Shown: piece by piece, positions 8,297 to 16,329 of the stretch
Layout of the letters: each line of letters opens with the position of its first letter
Position numbering within the stretch: position 1 is the first letter of the stretch
From: Solidesulfovibrio carbinolicus
Lineage (GTDB): Bacteria; Desulfobacterota; Desulfovibrionia; Desulfovibrionales; Desulfovibrionaceae
Direction of reading: 5' to 3'
Assembly: GCF_004135975.1 (NCBI RefSeq)
Contig: NZ_CP026538.1
Span: 4,173,501 to 4,237,500 of the forward strand
Length of the DNA: 64,000 bases
Made by a program: the position numbers and the translations under genes
Notes under the pieces: model-generated
What the model saw: the letters and a program-made list of their open reading frames with translations, nothing else
What the model was told of the DNA's origin: nothing
Database searches by the model: none

Positions 8297-9067
8297 TTAC
8301 TCCATGGCCTGGCGAATTCTCGCTTCGGCGTCGTGGCGGGTGAGGCCCCGGTGGGCGGCGATGGCGTCGAGGTTTTCCTCGGCGTCGCTTGGGCGCAGGT
8401 AGAGGGGTTCCACCGGCGTGAAGCCGTAGTCGGCTGTGACGGCGGCGGCCATGAGGGCGGCGGGGCTGGGGGAATCGAACTCGGGGCCAAGGATGACGGC
8501 CAGGGGCGCGGCGGCCAGGAAGGCGTCGCGGTAGCGGGCCACGCCGTCGCCGACCAGCCACAGCGGGCCGACGGCGGCCCCGTCGGCGGCCCGGGCGGCG
8601 GCTTCGGCCACGGCAAGGGCCTTGGGGGCGCCCATGGGCATGAGGTCGCCGTCGGCCAGGAAGGATTGCAGGTAGACCTGGCCGGCGCGGGCGTGGGTGA
8701 TGGCCACCACGGCTCCGGTGGCCTTGGCGGCGGCGGTGGCGGCCAGAAGCGGCAGATGGTCGAGCCCGGCCATGGGGACGTTCGCGCCAAGGGACAGCCC
8801 CAGGGCGGTGGCCAGGGCCACCCGGATGCCGGTGAAGCTGCCCGGACCACGCACGCAGGCCAGGCCGCCGAGTTCGGCCGGACGAACGCCGGCCTCGGCC
8901 AGGACTTCGGCGATAAGCGGGGCCAGCACCTCGGCGCAGCGGCCGGTGGCCTCGGCCCGACGGTGGACCACGTCCTGGCCGGGCCGGCCGCAGGTGACCC
9001 ACAACGCCGGGGCCACGGCATTGATGACGAGGAGCTTCCCGGAACCGGGAGGAGTCAACTTATCCAT
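8297..9067 (-). CDS. tsaB: tRNA threonylcarbamoyladenosine biosynthesis protein TsaB
   Basis: TsaB is the scaffold partner of TsaD in making the universal t6A37 modification on ANN-decoding tRNAs, in the cytoplasm. The 256-residue protein has the ASKHA-type fold; the GPGSFTGIRVALATALGL motif lies near residues 75-92 and is diagnostic. The C-terminal part is Ala-rich and degenerate, as in other TsaB proteins. The ATG at 9067 overlaps the stop of rseP by 8 bp, so translation is probably coupled, and tsaB is the last gene of the cdsA-dxr-rseP unit. It is slightly longer than the E. coli protein (231). tsaD and tsaE are not in the window. Confidence 0.92.
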   Translation of the reverse strand: MDKLTPPGSGKLLVINAVAPALWVTCGRPGQDVVHRRAEATGRCAEVLAPLIAEVLAEAGVRPAELGGLACVRGPGSFTGIRVALATALGLSLGANVPMAGLDHLPLLAATAAAKATGAVVAITHARAGQVYLQSFLADGDLMPMGAPKALAVAEAAARAADGAAVGPLWLVGDGVARYRDAFLAAAPLAVILGPEFDSPSPAALMAAAVTADYGFTPVEPLYLRPSDAEENLDAIAAHRGLTRHDAEARIRQAME

Positions 9068-10139
9068 CGCTGATGCTCAGTTGGCGGCGGATGTCGTTGA
9101 CGGTGGCCAGCAGCATGAGGCCGATGAGAAAGGCCAGGCCGATCTTGGTGGTCAGTACGCGCATCCGGGGGCTGACGGGCTTTCGCATGATGATCTCGAT
9201 GGCGTAGAACAGCAGATGGCCGCCGTCGAGGACCGGGATGGGGAGCAGGTTGAGCACGCCAAGGTTGACGCTGATAAGCGCCGCCAGCGCCACGACGTTG
9301 CCCAACCCCTCGCCGGCCTGCTTGCTGACCATCTGGGCGATCATGATGGGGCCGCCGATGCTGTCCAGGGGCACCACGCGTTCAATGAGCTTGAGTATCC
9401 CGGTGTAAGTGACGACCACCACGTTCCAGGTCTGTTTCACGGCCTCGGCGGCGGCCGAGCCGGCCCCAAGCGGCACGGAACGGGTCTTGCCCGAGGCGAC
9501 GATGCCGACCAGGGGCACGGTTTCCTCTTCGCCGAAGAGGTTTTTGACGGTGCGCAGGGTGGGCGTCAGGACAAAGGTCTCGTCCTTGCCGTCGCGGCTG
9601 ACGGTCAGCTTCACGGGCTGGCCGTTGCTGGTGCGGATGGCTGTGGACAGGGCGTCCCAGTTGGCCACCGGGCCGCCGTTTAAGCTGGTGACGACGTCGC
9701 CCGGGGCCAGGCCGGCCACGGCGGCGGGGCTGTCCTTTTGCACCTGGCCGATGATGGGCAGCATCTCGAAGCGGCCCTCGGCGGCGAGCAGGCCCCAGAA
9801 CAGCAGCCAGGCCAGGACGAAGTTGAAAATGGGGCCGGCGGCCACCACGATCATGCGCTGCCAGGCCGGGCGCAGGCGGAAATGGGTTTCGGGCGGGAAG
9901 TCGTCCGGGGCGGTGTCGTCGGGGTCCTGGGCCACCAGCTGGACATAGCCGCCCAGGGGAATGGCCGAGAGGATGTAGCGGGTCTTGCCACGGGTGAAGC
10001 CGAAGATTTTCGGGCCAAATCCCAGGGAGAAGGTGGTCACGCCCATGCCAAAGGCCCGGGCGGCGATGAAATGCCCCAGTTCGTGGAAGAAGATCAGGCC
10101 GCCAAGGACCAGGGCCACGGCAACGATGCTTTCTATCAT
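9060..10139 (-). CDS. rseP: Site-2 protease RseP (intramembrane metalloprotease)
   Basis: Zinc intramembrane protease of the inner membrane that releases transcription factors from anti-sigma factors and clears signal-peptide remnants. The 359-residue protein has the HExxH site HELGH at residues 19-23 inside the first membrane helix, one PDZ domain (about 105-190, SPAAVAGLAPGDVVTSLNGG), and the second active-site motif NLLPIPVLDGGH in a late helix. I chose the ATG at 10139 rather than 10151, because MIESIVAVALVLGG starts the first helix directly. There is one PDZ, where E. coli has two. It is flanked by dxr upstream and overlaps tsaB downstream. Confidence 0.93.
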   Translation of the reverse strand: MIESIVAVALVLGGLIFFHELGHFIAARAFGMGVTTFSLGFGPKIFGFTRGKTRYILSAIPLGGYVQLVAQDPDDTAPDDFPPETHFRLRPAWQRMIVVAAGPIFNFVLAWLLFWGLLAAEGRFEMLPIIGQVQKDSPAAVAGLAPGDVVTSLNGGPVANWDALSTAIRTSNGQPVKLTVSRDGKDETFVLTPTLRTVKNLFGEEETVPLVGIVASGKTRSVPLGAGSAAAEAVKQTWNVVVVTYTGILKLIERVVPLDSIGGPIMIAQMVSKQAGEGLGNVVALAALISVNLGVLNLLPIPVLDGGHLLFYAIEIIMRKPVSPRMRVLTTKIGLAFLIGLMLLATVNDIRRQLSISDG

Positions 10140-10265
10140 GGGCGCTCGCACTCGCCGGCAAAGGAGTCGGGCCGGCGTCGGTGTTTGACGGCGGGGCTTC
10201 GGCCGGGAAATCCGGCTTCGGTCCTGCCGAAGGATAAAGATAAGCGGCGTCGGCGCAAAGGCAAC

Positions 10266-11528
10266 TTATCGCCGCCGCGCGGCCCAGTCGGCCGTCTCCC
10301 GGCGCACCCGGGCGTCGAGGTCGGCGACGGTCGCGACATCGGGCAGGGGCTGCCCGGCGTGGGCGTCAAGGGCGGCCGCGATGGCCGCCGGAATGTCCAG
10401 GAAAGCCAGGCGTTCGGTCAGGAAAAGGTCCACGGCCACTTCGTTGGCGGCGTTGAGGACCACGGTGTGGCTGGCGCCGCCGCAAAGCGCCTGTCGGGCC
10501 AGGCCCAGGCAGGGAAAATCGTCGTCGCGCGGGGCTTCGAAGGTCAGCGCCGCCAGTTTGACCAGATCGACCCGGGGGACGGCCAGGGACAGCCGGCGCG
10601 GATAGCCCAGGCAGTAGGCGATGGCCACGCGCATGTCGGGCGGGCCGAGGTGGGCCAAAAGCGAGCCGTCGTGGAGCTGGGCCAGGGAGTGGACGATGCT
10701 TTGGGGATGGACCACCACGTCCACCTGGGACACGGGCAGGCCGTACAGCCGGCAGGCCTCGATGACCTCCAGCCCCTTGTTCATGAGGGTGGCGGAATCC
10801 ACGCTGATTTTGGGGCCCATGGACCAGTTGGGGTGGGCCAGGGCCATGGCCGGGGTGACGGCTTCCAGGCAGGCCCGGTCAGCGCACCGAAAGGGGCCGC
10901 CCGAGGCGGTCAAGACCAGCTTTTCGACCAGGGGCAGATCGGGCAGGCCCACGCCGCCCAGGGCCTGGAACAGGGCGTTGTGTTCGGAGTCCACGGGCAG
11001 GATCACCGCGCCCGAGCCGGCGGCGGCGGTTCGGATGAGGTCGCCGGCCAGGACCAGGGATTCCTTGTTGGCCAGGGCCACGATCTTGCCGGCGGCCACG
11101 GCGGCCAGGGTCGGCCCAAGCCCGGCCGCGCCGACAATGGCCGAGACCACGAGATCGACCTCCGGGGCGCTGGCCAGGGCGGCGTAGCCGGCCGGGCCGG
11201 TGAGGATGTCCGGCCGGTAGCCGGCCGGCAGCAGCTCGGCCAGGGCGGCGGCCCGGGCGTCGTCGATGACGGCCAGCACGGCCGGCCGGAAGGCGGCGGC
11301 CTGCTCGGCCAAGAGCTTGACGTTGGTCGCGCCGGCCAGGGCCACGACGTCGTATTCCCCGGGATGCTCGGCCGCGACCCTAAGGGTGCTGACGCCAATG
11401 GAGCCGGTGGCCCCAAGCAGGGCCAGACGCCTGGGCCGGCCGGGATCGCGGGCGGACAGGGAGGAGATATAGCCTTGGCCGGGGCAGGGACAGGGACCAG
11501 CCGCGTTGGCGGCGGAAATCGGGGTCAT
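10266..11528 (-). CDS. dxr: 1-deoxy-D-xylulose 5-phosphate reductoisomerase
   Basis: Second step of the MEP isoprenoid pathway: NADPH-dependent conversion of DXP to 2-C-methyl-D-erythritol 4-phosphate in the cytoplasm. The 420-residue protein has the NADPH-binding LALLGATGSIGVSTL motif near residue 36, the metal-site region VDSEHNALFQAL, and the SVDSATLMNKGLEVIEA segment. The ATG at 11528 overlaps the stop of the upstream gene as ATGA, so translational coupling is likely. The first 35 residues precede the nucleotide-binding strand and are longer than usual, so a later start is possible. It sits in the order cdsA, unknown, dxr, rseP, tsaB. Confidence 0.95.
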   Translation of the reverse strand: MTPISAANAAGPCPCPGQGYISSLSARDPGRPRRLALLGATGSIGVSTLRVAAEHPGEYDVVALAGATNVKLLAEQAAAFRPAVLAVIDDARAAALAELLPAGYRPDILTGPAGYAALASAPEVDLVVSAIVGAAGLGPTLAAVAAGKIVALANKESLVLAGDLIRTAAAGSGAVILPVDSEHNALFQALGGVGLPDLPLVEKLVLTASGGPFRCADRACLEAVTPAMALAHPNWSMGPKISVDSATLMNKGLEVIEACRLYGLPVSQVDVVVHPQSIVHSLAQLHDGSLLAHLGPPDMRVAIAYCLGYPRRLSLAVPRVDLVKLAALTFEAPRDDDFPCLGLARQALCGGASHTVVLNAANEVAVDLFLTERLAFLDIPAAIAAALDAHAGQPLPDVATVADLDARVRRETADWAARRR

Positions 11529-13039
11529 GGGTCGCGTCGCGCCTTTGCCGGATCGGCGGCCCCGGGCGGGGCGATGCCGTAGCGGCCGAGAATTTCGGCG
11601 ACCCGGGCCGGGAGGTTGGTGGCCACCTTCCCCAGCGCCGCCAGATTGATGCACAAATAGAGGTCGACCTTGAAGCCGGCCTCTTCCCACAACGTGACCA
11701 GGGCCTTGGCCAGCTCCGGTTCGATCTGGAAAAGCTTCAACTTCTCCTGGAACTCGGCCGGGTTTTTGGCCCGCCACAGCAGGGACTCGGCCAAGTCCGG
11801 GTCGTCGTCGAAAAATTGCTTGCGCCGGATCTTGTTGAGTCCGGCCTCGGCCAGGGCGTCCACATCGGCCTTGGCGGCCCGCCGGGTCCGGGCCGGCTTG
11901 ACCTGGATGCGGGCGGCGTCGGCCTCGCCTTTTTCGCGCAGCAAATGGGCGAAATCGAGTTCCATGACGTGCTCAAGGACGTTGCCCAGGCGCTTGGCCT
12001 CGAAGTAGCCGGCGGCCTGGATGAGCCAGGCGACTTCCTTGGCCGAAAAGTCCCGCAGCGCCTTGGAAAAATCCTCGCGCACCACCCGCAGCGACACCAT
12101 GGCCCCCAGGGCCAGGGCCACGCACAGCTCGCCCAGGCGTTCGCGTTTTTCTTCGGCGTCCTCGGCGGCGTCGGTGAGCGCTTCACGATATTCGCCGGCC
12201 ACGGCGTCCATGGCCCCCACTCGGGCGGCGAAGGTCAGTTCGTCGCGGTCCAGGCGCTTGTCCGCGTCGCCGAGGTCGGCGCGCAGGCACAGGGACAGGA
12301 CGGCCTCGGCGTTTTGGCGGCCGTCGTCGCCGCTTGCCGCTTCCTCGAAGCTGCTTTGGACGCGGGTCTTGGAGATGGCCTTGGTGGTGCCCTTGAGGCC
12401 TTCGAGCACGGCGTCGAAGGGGTAGACCACAATCAGCAGCTGGCCTTCGCGCAGCAGACGGTAACGGCGCGCGGCCAGGATGCCGTCGTAGGCCCCGCGC
12501 ACCTCTTCCTTGATGAACCGGTCGATGTAGGCCCGCCAGTAAAGCTCGTCAAAGACCATGGTGGCGGTGATTTCCTCGATCTTCACCAAAGAATTCTCGC
12601 CGAAATGGCGGATGACGGCGTCGCTGAAATTGTCCTTGACCAGGCTTGAGGCATAGACCGCGCCCTGCAGGCACTTGGCCAGGATGGTTTCCTGGCGTTC
12701 CAGGCGGCGGGCCAGCTTTTCCTGGGCCGCCGCGTCGCCCACGGCCTTGGCTTTGCCCCAGTGGTTGAGCTCGATCAGATAGGCGGAAAAATGCTCCTTG
12801 AGATAGGCGTGGCCGGGATGCAGGCCCTCGGCCCGGCGCAGAAGCATGTCCATGAGGCTTTGCTGCTCGGTTTCAAGCAGGGGAAATTCGTTGATGCGCC
12901 CTCGGTTGGCCCGCAAAAACTCCAGGAAAACCCGCTCCTCCAGCACTTCCCGTCGGGCTTTTACGGCCTTGAGTTCCTCAAGGCGCTCCAGGCAGGCGGC
13001 AAATCGGCCGTCGCGGTCAAGCGAAGCGGTATCGTCCAT
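11525..13039 (-). CDS. Unknown 504-residue protein in the cdsA-dxr operon
   Basis: A long, mainly helical, charged cytoplasmic-looking protein with no signal peptide, no membrane helix and no motif I recognise. Notable stretches are a leucine/glutamate-rich N-terminus (RLEELKAVKARREVLEERVF), many Ala/Glu/Lys helices, and a C-terminus ending in an Ala/Pro tail. The start at 13039 is supported by the protein-like composition beginning at MDDTASLDRD; 92 further upstream codons would lie inside cdsA in another frame. It starts 13 bp after the cdsA stop, and its own stop overlaps the dxr ATG, so it is firmly embedded between two essential lipid/isoprenoid genes. Confidence 0.8.
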   Translation of the reverse strand: MDDTASLDRDGRFAACLERLEELKAVKARREVLEERVFLEFLRANRGRINEFPLLETEQQSLMDMLLRRAEGLHPGHAYLKEHFSAYLIELNHWGKAKAVGDAAAQEKLARRLERQETILAKCLQGAVYASSLVKDNFSDAVIRHFGENSLVKIEEITATMVFDELYWRAYIDRFIKEEVRGAYDGILAARRYRLLREGQLLIVVYPFDAVLEGLKGTTKAISKTRVQSSFEEAASGDDGRQNAEAVLSLCLRADLGDADKRLDRDELTFAARVGAMDAVAGEYREALTDAAEDAEEKRERLGELCVALALGAMVSLRVVREDFSKALRDFSAKEVAWLIQAAGYFEAKRLGNVLEHVMELDFAHLLREKGEADAARIQVKPARTRRAAKADVDALAEAGLNKIRRKQFFDDDPDLAESLLWRAKNPAEFQEKLKLFQIEPELAKALVTLWEEAGFKVDLYLCINLAALGKVATNLPARVAEILGRYGIAPPGAADPAKARRDP

Positions 13040-13052
13040 GGCGTGGCGGCTC

Positions 13053-13832
13053 CTATCCGGCCAGTCCCGGCAGGGACCGGCAGGCGGCATAGGCCAGGAT
13101 GGCCGGGAGCAGGCCGTCGACGCGGTCGAGCAGCCCGCCGTGCCCGGGCAGGATGGCCCCGGAATCCTTGACTCCGGCGGCCCGTTTGAGGGCGGATTCG
13201 AAAAAGTCCCCGAATTGGGAAATAACGGCCAGCCCCGCGCCAAGAACCGCCAGGGCCGGCCAGGCGGCGGGCGTTGCGGCGGCGAAGCACGAGGCGACCA
13301 GGGTCGAGGCGACAACGCCGCTTATGGTCCCGGCCCAGGTCTTGCCCGGGCTTACGGCCGGCCAGACCTTGGCCCCGCCCACGGCGTGGCCGCCGTAGTA
13401 GGCCCCGGTGTCGGCGGCCATGACCACGGCCAGGACCAGGGCCGTTTCCAGGGGCGAAAAGGCGCAGATAAGGCCTAGGCTGACAGGCACATAGAGCAGC
13501 GCCACGGCCAGACGGCCGCGCGGCGGCTCGGTCTCGCCCCGGGCGGCGAAGCGGCGCAGGAAATCGAATTGCTCCAGCCACAGCGCCAGGGCCAAAATGC
13601 CGATGACCGCCGGCCACAGCTGGAATCCCAGGCAAGCCACGCAGGCCGCGCCCAGGGCGTAGGCCACGATTTCGAGCACCGGCCCGGGACGGCCGGCCAT
13701 GGCGAAAAATTCCCGCATCCCCAGGATCGAGGCGGCGGCGACGAGAACAATAAGGGGCCAGCCGCCAGACCAGACGGCCGCGCCCAGCACCGGCAGCCCG
13801 ACGGCTGCCGTCAAAACGCGCTTGTTCTTCAA
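13053..13832 (-). CDS. cdsA: Phosphatidate cytidylyltransferase
   Basis: Integral inner-membrane enzyme that makes CDP-diacylglycerol from phosphatidic acid and CTP, the branch point of phospholipid synthesis. The 259-residue protein is hydrophobic with about seven or eight membrane helices and carries the C-terminal CDP-transferase signature SALKRAAGVKDSGAILPGHG followed by GLLDRVD. It heads the minus-strand unit with the unknown gene, dxr, rseP and tsaB. In many bacteria uppS lies directly upstream of cdsA; here the upstream minus-strand gene is a small unknown protein instead, so uppS must be elsewhere. Confidence 0.94.
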   Translation of the reverse strand: MKNKRVLTAAVGLPVLGAAVWSGGWPLIVLVAAASILGMREFFAMAGRPGPVLEIVAYALGAACVACLGFQLWPAVIGILALALWLEQFDFLRRFAARGETEPPRGRLAVALLYVPVSLGLICAFSPLETALVLAVVMAADTGAYYGGHAVGGAKVWPAVSPGKTWAGTISGVVASTLVASCFAAATPAAWPALAVLGAGLAVISQFGDFFESALKRAAGVKDSGAILPGHGGLLDRVDGLLPAILAYAACRSLPGLAG

Positions 13833-13942
13833 AATGACTCACATGCCTTGCGTCGTCGGCCCGGACAGGCCGCACCCCGTTTCTTAGGCCATTTGCCGGA
13901 CCAGGGCAACGCCTGCCCGCCACGCCTTGCCGGGCCGGGGCA

Positions 13943-14431
13943 TCAGGCCCCCTCCCACCAGTTCACCGGCTCGAAAACCACGGGCAAGACTCCGGCCAGC
14001 CCCGGCAACACGGCCTGCTCGATAAGCGCCCGCAGCCGCCCGGCCAGCTTTTGGTAGTACAGATCGAATTCCACCACGAACCAGATATCGCCGTCGACCA
14101 GGCCGTCGTTCACCACCATCAGGTACTCAAAACCCGGGCCGAAACGCGCGCTCCCGGCGGCGGCGTCCACGGCCTGGGCGAAGCGCCCGAAACGGTCGAA
14201 CACCCCGGCCAGGGCGGCGCGCCGGCTGGTTTCGGCATCAGGGTCGGTCTGGAAGGTGAGGGTGATATAACCGGATTTGTCGGGCCGCACGAATTCGGCG
14301 ATTTTCAGCACGCCGTCCTTGGCCGGGCCGCCGTCGCCGAGATCCAGGCGAAAACCGGTGAATCCGGCCAGTTTCTCGTGGGCCTTGAGTTCCTTGAGCT
14401 GCTTTTTGAGATCAATGACGCCGTCAGCCAT
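13943..14431 (-). CDS. Conserved-looking unknown protein, 162 residues
   Basis: A soluble-looking protein with mixed helix and strand. It begins with a Lys-rich helix (IDLKKQLKELKAHEKLAGF) and later has alternating hydrophobic strands such as GYITLTFQTDP and FEYLMVVNDGLVDGDIWFVV. No signal peptide or known motif is visible. The ATG at 14431 is preferred over the longer frame to 14584, because the extra residues are basic and low-complexity and overlap the start of the divergent histidine kinase gene. It is 110 bp upstream of cdsA on the same strand and could share its transcript. I do not recognise the family. Confidence 0.65.
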   Translation of the reverse strand: MADGVIDLKKQLKELKAHEKLAGFTGFRLDLGDGGPAKDGVLKIAEFVRPDKSGYITLTFQTDPDAETSRRAALAGVFDRFGRFAQAVDAAAGSARFGPGFEYLMVVNDGLVDGDIWFVVEFDLYYQKLAGRLRALIEQAVLPGLAGVLPVVFEPVNWWEGA

Positions 14432-14574
14432 GAGGCCTCCATTGGGTCGGGCATGAAGGATTGGCGCAGCCGCCTTGTAAAACCATGCTCTCGGACGTAT
14501 GCTTTTTCCATGCGTTTCGCCACTGCCTTTCCCGCGCTCGCCGCCCTTGCCGCGTCCTTGGTCGGAGCGCGCGC

Positions 14575-15531
14575 GTGAGTTCACGGGCCGTCCTGTCCCG
14601 CGTCGGCGACTGGGCGTGGCTCGCGCCGGCCTTGCCCCTGGCCCCCCTGGTTCCGCTGGCGCTGTGCCTGGTGCTCCTTGACAGCCAGGCCCGGACGCCG
14701 GGCGTCTGGCTGGCCGTTTTTCTCGGCGGCGCGGCGGCCGTTGGCGCGACGCTGCTGGCCGGACGCCGAGACGCCCGCTTGGCTGCGGCCCAACGCGAGT
14801 CCATGGTGCTGGCCGAACAGGTCCTGCGCCTGGGCAAGCTCGCGGCCATCGGCGAAATGGCCGCCGGGCTGGCCCACGAGATCAACAACCCCGTGGCCAT
14901 CATGATGGAGGAAGCCGGCCTTGGCGGCGACATCCTGGCCGATGGGGCCGTGCCCGGAGCCGAAGACCTGGCCGAACTGCGCCGGGCCCTGGGCCAGATC
15001 GAGACCCAAGGCGCGCGCTGCAAGGAAATCACCCATATGGTGCTGGCCTTTGCCCGCACCCCGGACGGTCGCGGCGACGCCGTGGACGTCAGCGCCCTGG
15101 TGGAAGAAATGGCCGGGCTGACCGCCAAACGCGCCGACTACGCCAAGGTGAGGCTCACCACCCGTCTGGCCCCGAATCTGCCGCCGGCAGCCTGCTCGGC
15201 CTCCCAACTGCAACAATTGTTGCTCAATCTCATTAATAACGCCCTGGACGCCATGGAGCCGGCCGGCGGCGAATTGATCCTGGAAACCGCCCTGGAAGGC
15301 GGCCGCATCGTGCTCATCGTGTCCGACACCGGCCCGGGCATCCCCCAGGCCGTGGCCGACCGGGTGTTCGAACCCTTTTTCACCACCAAGGCCACCGGCA
15401 AGGGCACGGGCCTGGGCCTGTCTATTTGCGCCGGCATCGTCCGGCAGCTTGGCGGCGACATCGCCGTTTCCTCCACCCCCGGCCGTGGCGCGGCCTTCCG
15501 GGTCAGCCTGCCCGTCGCCCCCGCCCGCTGA
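14575..15531 (+). CDS. Membrane sensor histidine kinase
   Basis: 318 residues from a GTG at 14575 with GGAG upstream. Two closely spaced membrane helices (about 14-35 and 40-62) leave almost no periplasmic loop, so the input is likely membrane or cytoplasmic. Then come a short linker, a dimerisation/phosphoacceptor box with AHEINNPVAIM (phospho-His), and a complete HATPase domain: N box LLLNLINNALDAME, G1 DTGPGIPQ, and GKGTGLGLSICAGIV. The H-box sequence resembles NtrB/PgtB-type kinases. No receiver or regulator is adjacent, so it is an orphan kinase. A methyltransferase gene follows after 17 bp, which suggests a shared transcript without proving a link. Confidence 0.88.
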   Translation: MSSRAVLSRVGDWAWLAPALPLAPLVPLALCLVLLDSQARTPGVWLAVFLGGAAAVGATLLAGRRDARLAAAQRESMVLAEQVLRLGKLAAIGEMAAGLAHEINNPVAIMMEEAGLGGDILADGAVPGAEDLAELRRALGQIETQGARCKEITHMVLAFARTPDGRGDAVDVSALVEEMAGLTAKRADYAKVRLTTRLAPNLPPAACSASQLQQLLLNLINNALDAMEPAGGELILETALEGGRIVLIVSDTGPGIPQAVADRVFEPFFTTKATGKGTGLGLSICAGIVRQLGGDIAVSSTPGRGAAFRVSLPVAPAR

Positions 15532-15548
15532 CCCAAGGAGCCATTTCC

Positions 15549-16184
15549 ATGCATGACGACGTCGCCCGCTTCGACGCCCGGGCCTCCGCCTGGGACGCCA
15601 GCCCCCACCGCCGCAAACTGGCCCGCGACATTGCCGCCGCCATGGAAGCCGCTGGTCTCTTCCGCCAGCCCGTGGCCTCGGCCCTGGACTTCGGCTGCGG
15701 CACCGGGCTGTTGACCCTGGAACTGGCCGAACGCTGCCAGAGCGTCACCGGCCTGGACACCTCGCCCGGCATGTTGGCCGAACTGTCGGCCAAGATCGAA
15801 CGGGCCGGCCTGCCCAACGTCGGCGTCCTTGAAGCCGACCTCGGCGCCGGCGCCCCCGTGCCCGGCGGCTACGACCTCGTCGCCTCGGCCATGGCCCTGC
15901 ACCACATCCCCGATCCGGCCCCGGCCCTCAAACGGCTGCTGGCCGCCGCCGCCCCGGGCGCGCGCTTCGCCTTGGCCGACCTCGACGCCGAGGACGGCAG
16001 CTTCCACGACGACCCGGCCGGCGTGCACCACAACGGCTTTGATCGCATCGATCTGGCCGACATGCTGGCGGGCCTGGGCTACACCGACATCAACGCCGCC
16101 GACGCCGCCACCATCGTCAAACCCACCAAATGCTGCGGCGACCGCCCCTTTGGCGTATTTTTGATGACTGCCCGCAAGCCCTGA
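15549..16184 (+). CDS. SAM-dependent methyltransferase (class I, UbiE/Methyltransf_11-like)
   Basis: 211 residues with a class I methyltransferase core. Motif I is ALDFGCGTGLLTLEL near residues 45-59, the acidic residue of motif II is VTGLDTSPGML, and a post-II DLVASAMALHHIPDP segment is typical of Methyltransf_11 enzymes. There is no membrane segment. The ATG at 15549 follows AAGGAG. The substrate cannot be read from the sequence: small-molecule or quinone-type substrates are usual for this subfamily. It is followed by a 3'-end palindromic element and a convergent OmpA-like gene. Confidence 0.8.
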   Translation: MHDDVARFDARASAWDASPHRRKLARDIAAAMEAAGLFRQPVASALDFGCGTGLLTLELAERCQSVTGLDTSPGMLAELSAKIERAGLPNVGVLEADLGAGAPVPGGYDLVASAMALHHIPDPAPALKRLLAAAAPGARFALADLDAEDGSFHDDPAGVHHNGFDRIDLADMLAGLGYTDINAADAATIVKPTKCCGDRPFGVFLMTARKP

Positions 16185-16189
16185 AGAAG

Positions 16190-16232
16190 GCCTCCGGGGG
16201 CTGGGGGCCTGAGGCCCCAGCCCCCCCGCTTG
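16190..16232 (+). repeat. 3'-end palindromic element, copy 3
   Basis: Starts 5 bp after the methyltransferase stop: GCCTCCGGGGGC, then the core CTGGGGGCCT-G-AGGCCCCAG (16201-16220), then CCCCCCC. Same orientation relative to its gene as the other copies. Confidence 0.8.
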
Positions 16233-16329
16233 GGGAAATAGTCCATGGGGAAGAAGCGGTTGGCGGCCGTCTGGACGACCATTGCCAAAAGCCCCTGCGC
16301 GGCGCGATGCCGGGCAGGGGCTCTTTTGG

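Noticed and set aside
9738..11582. A 614-codon plus-strand open frame across rseP and dxr
   Set aside because: It is complementary to well-conserved genes, has low-complexity Gly/Gln/His composition, and spans two real genes.
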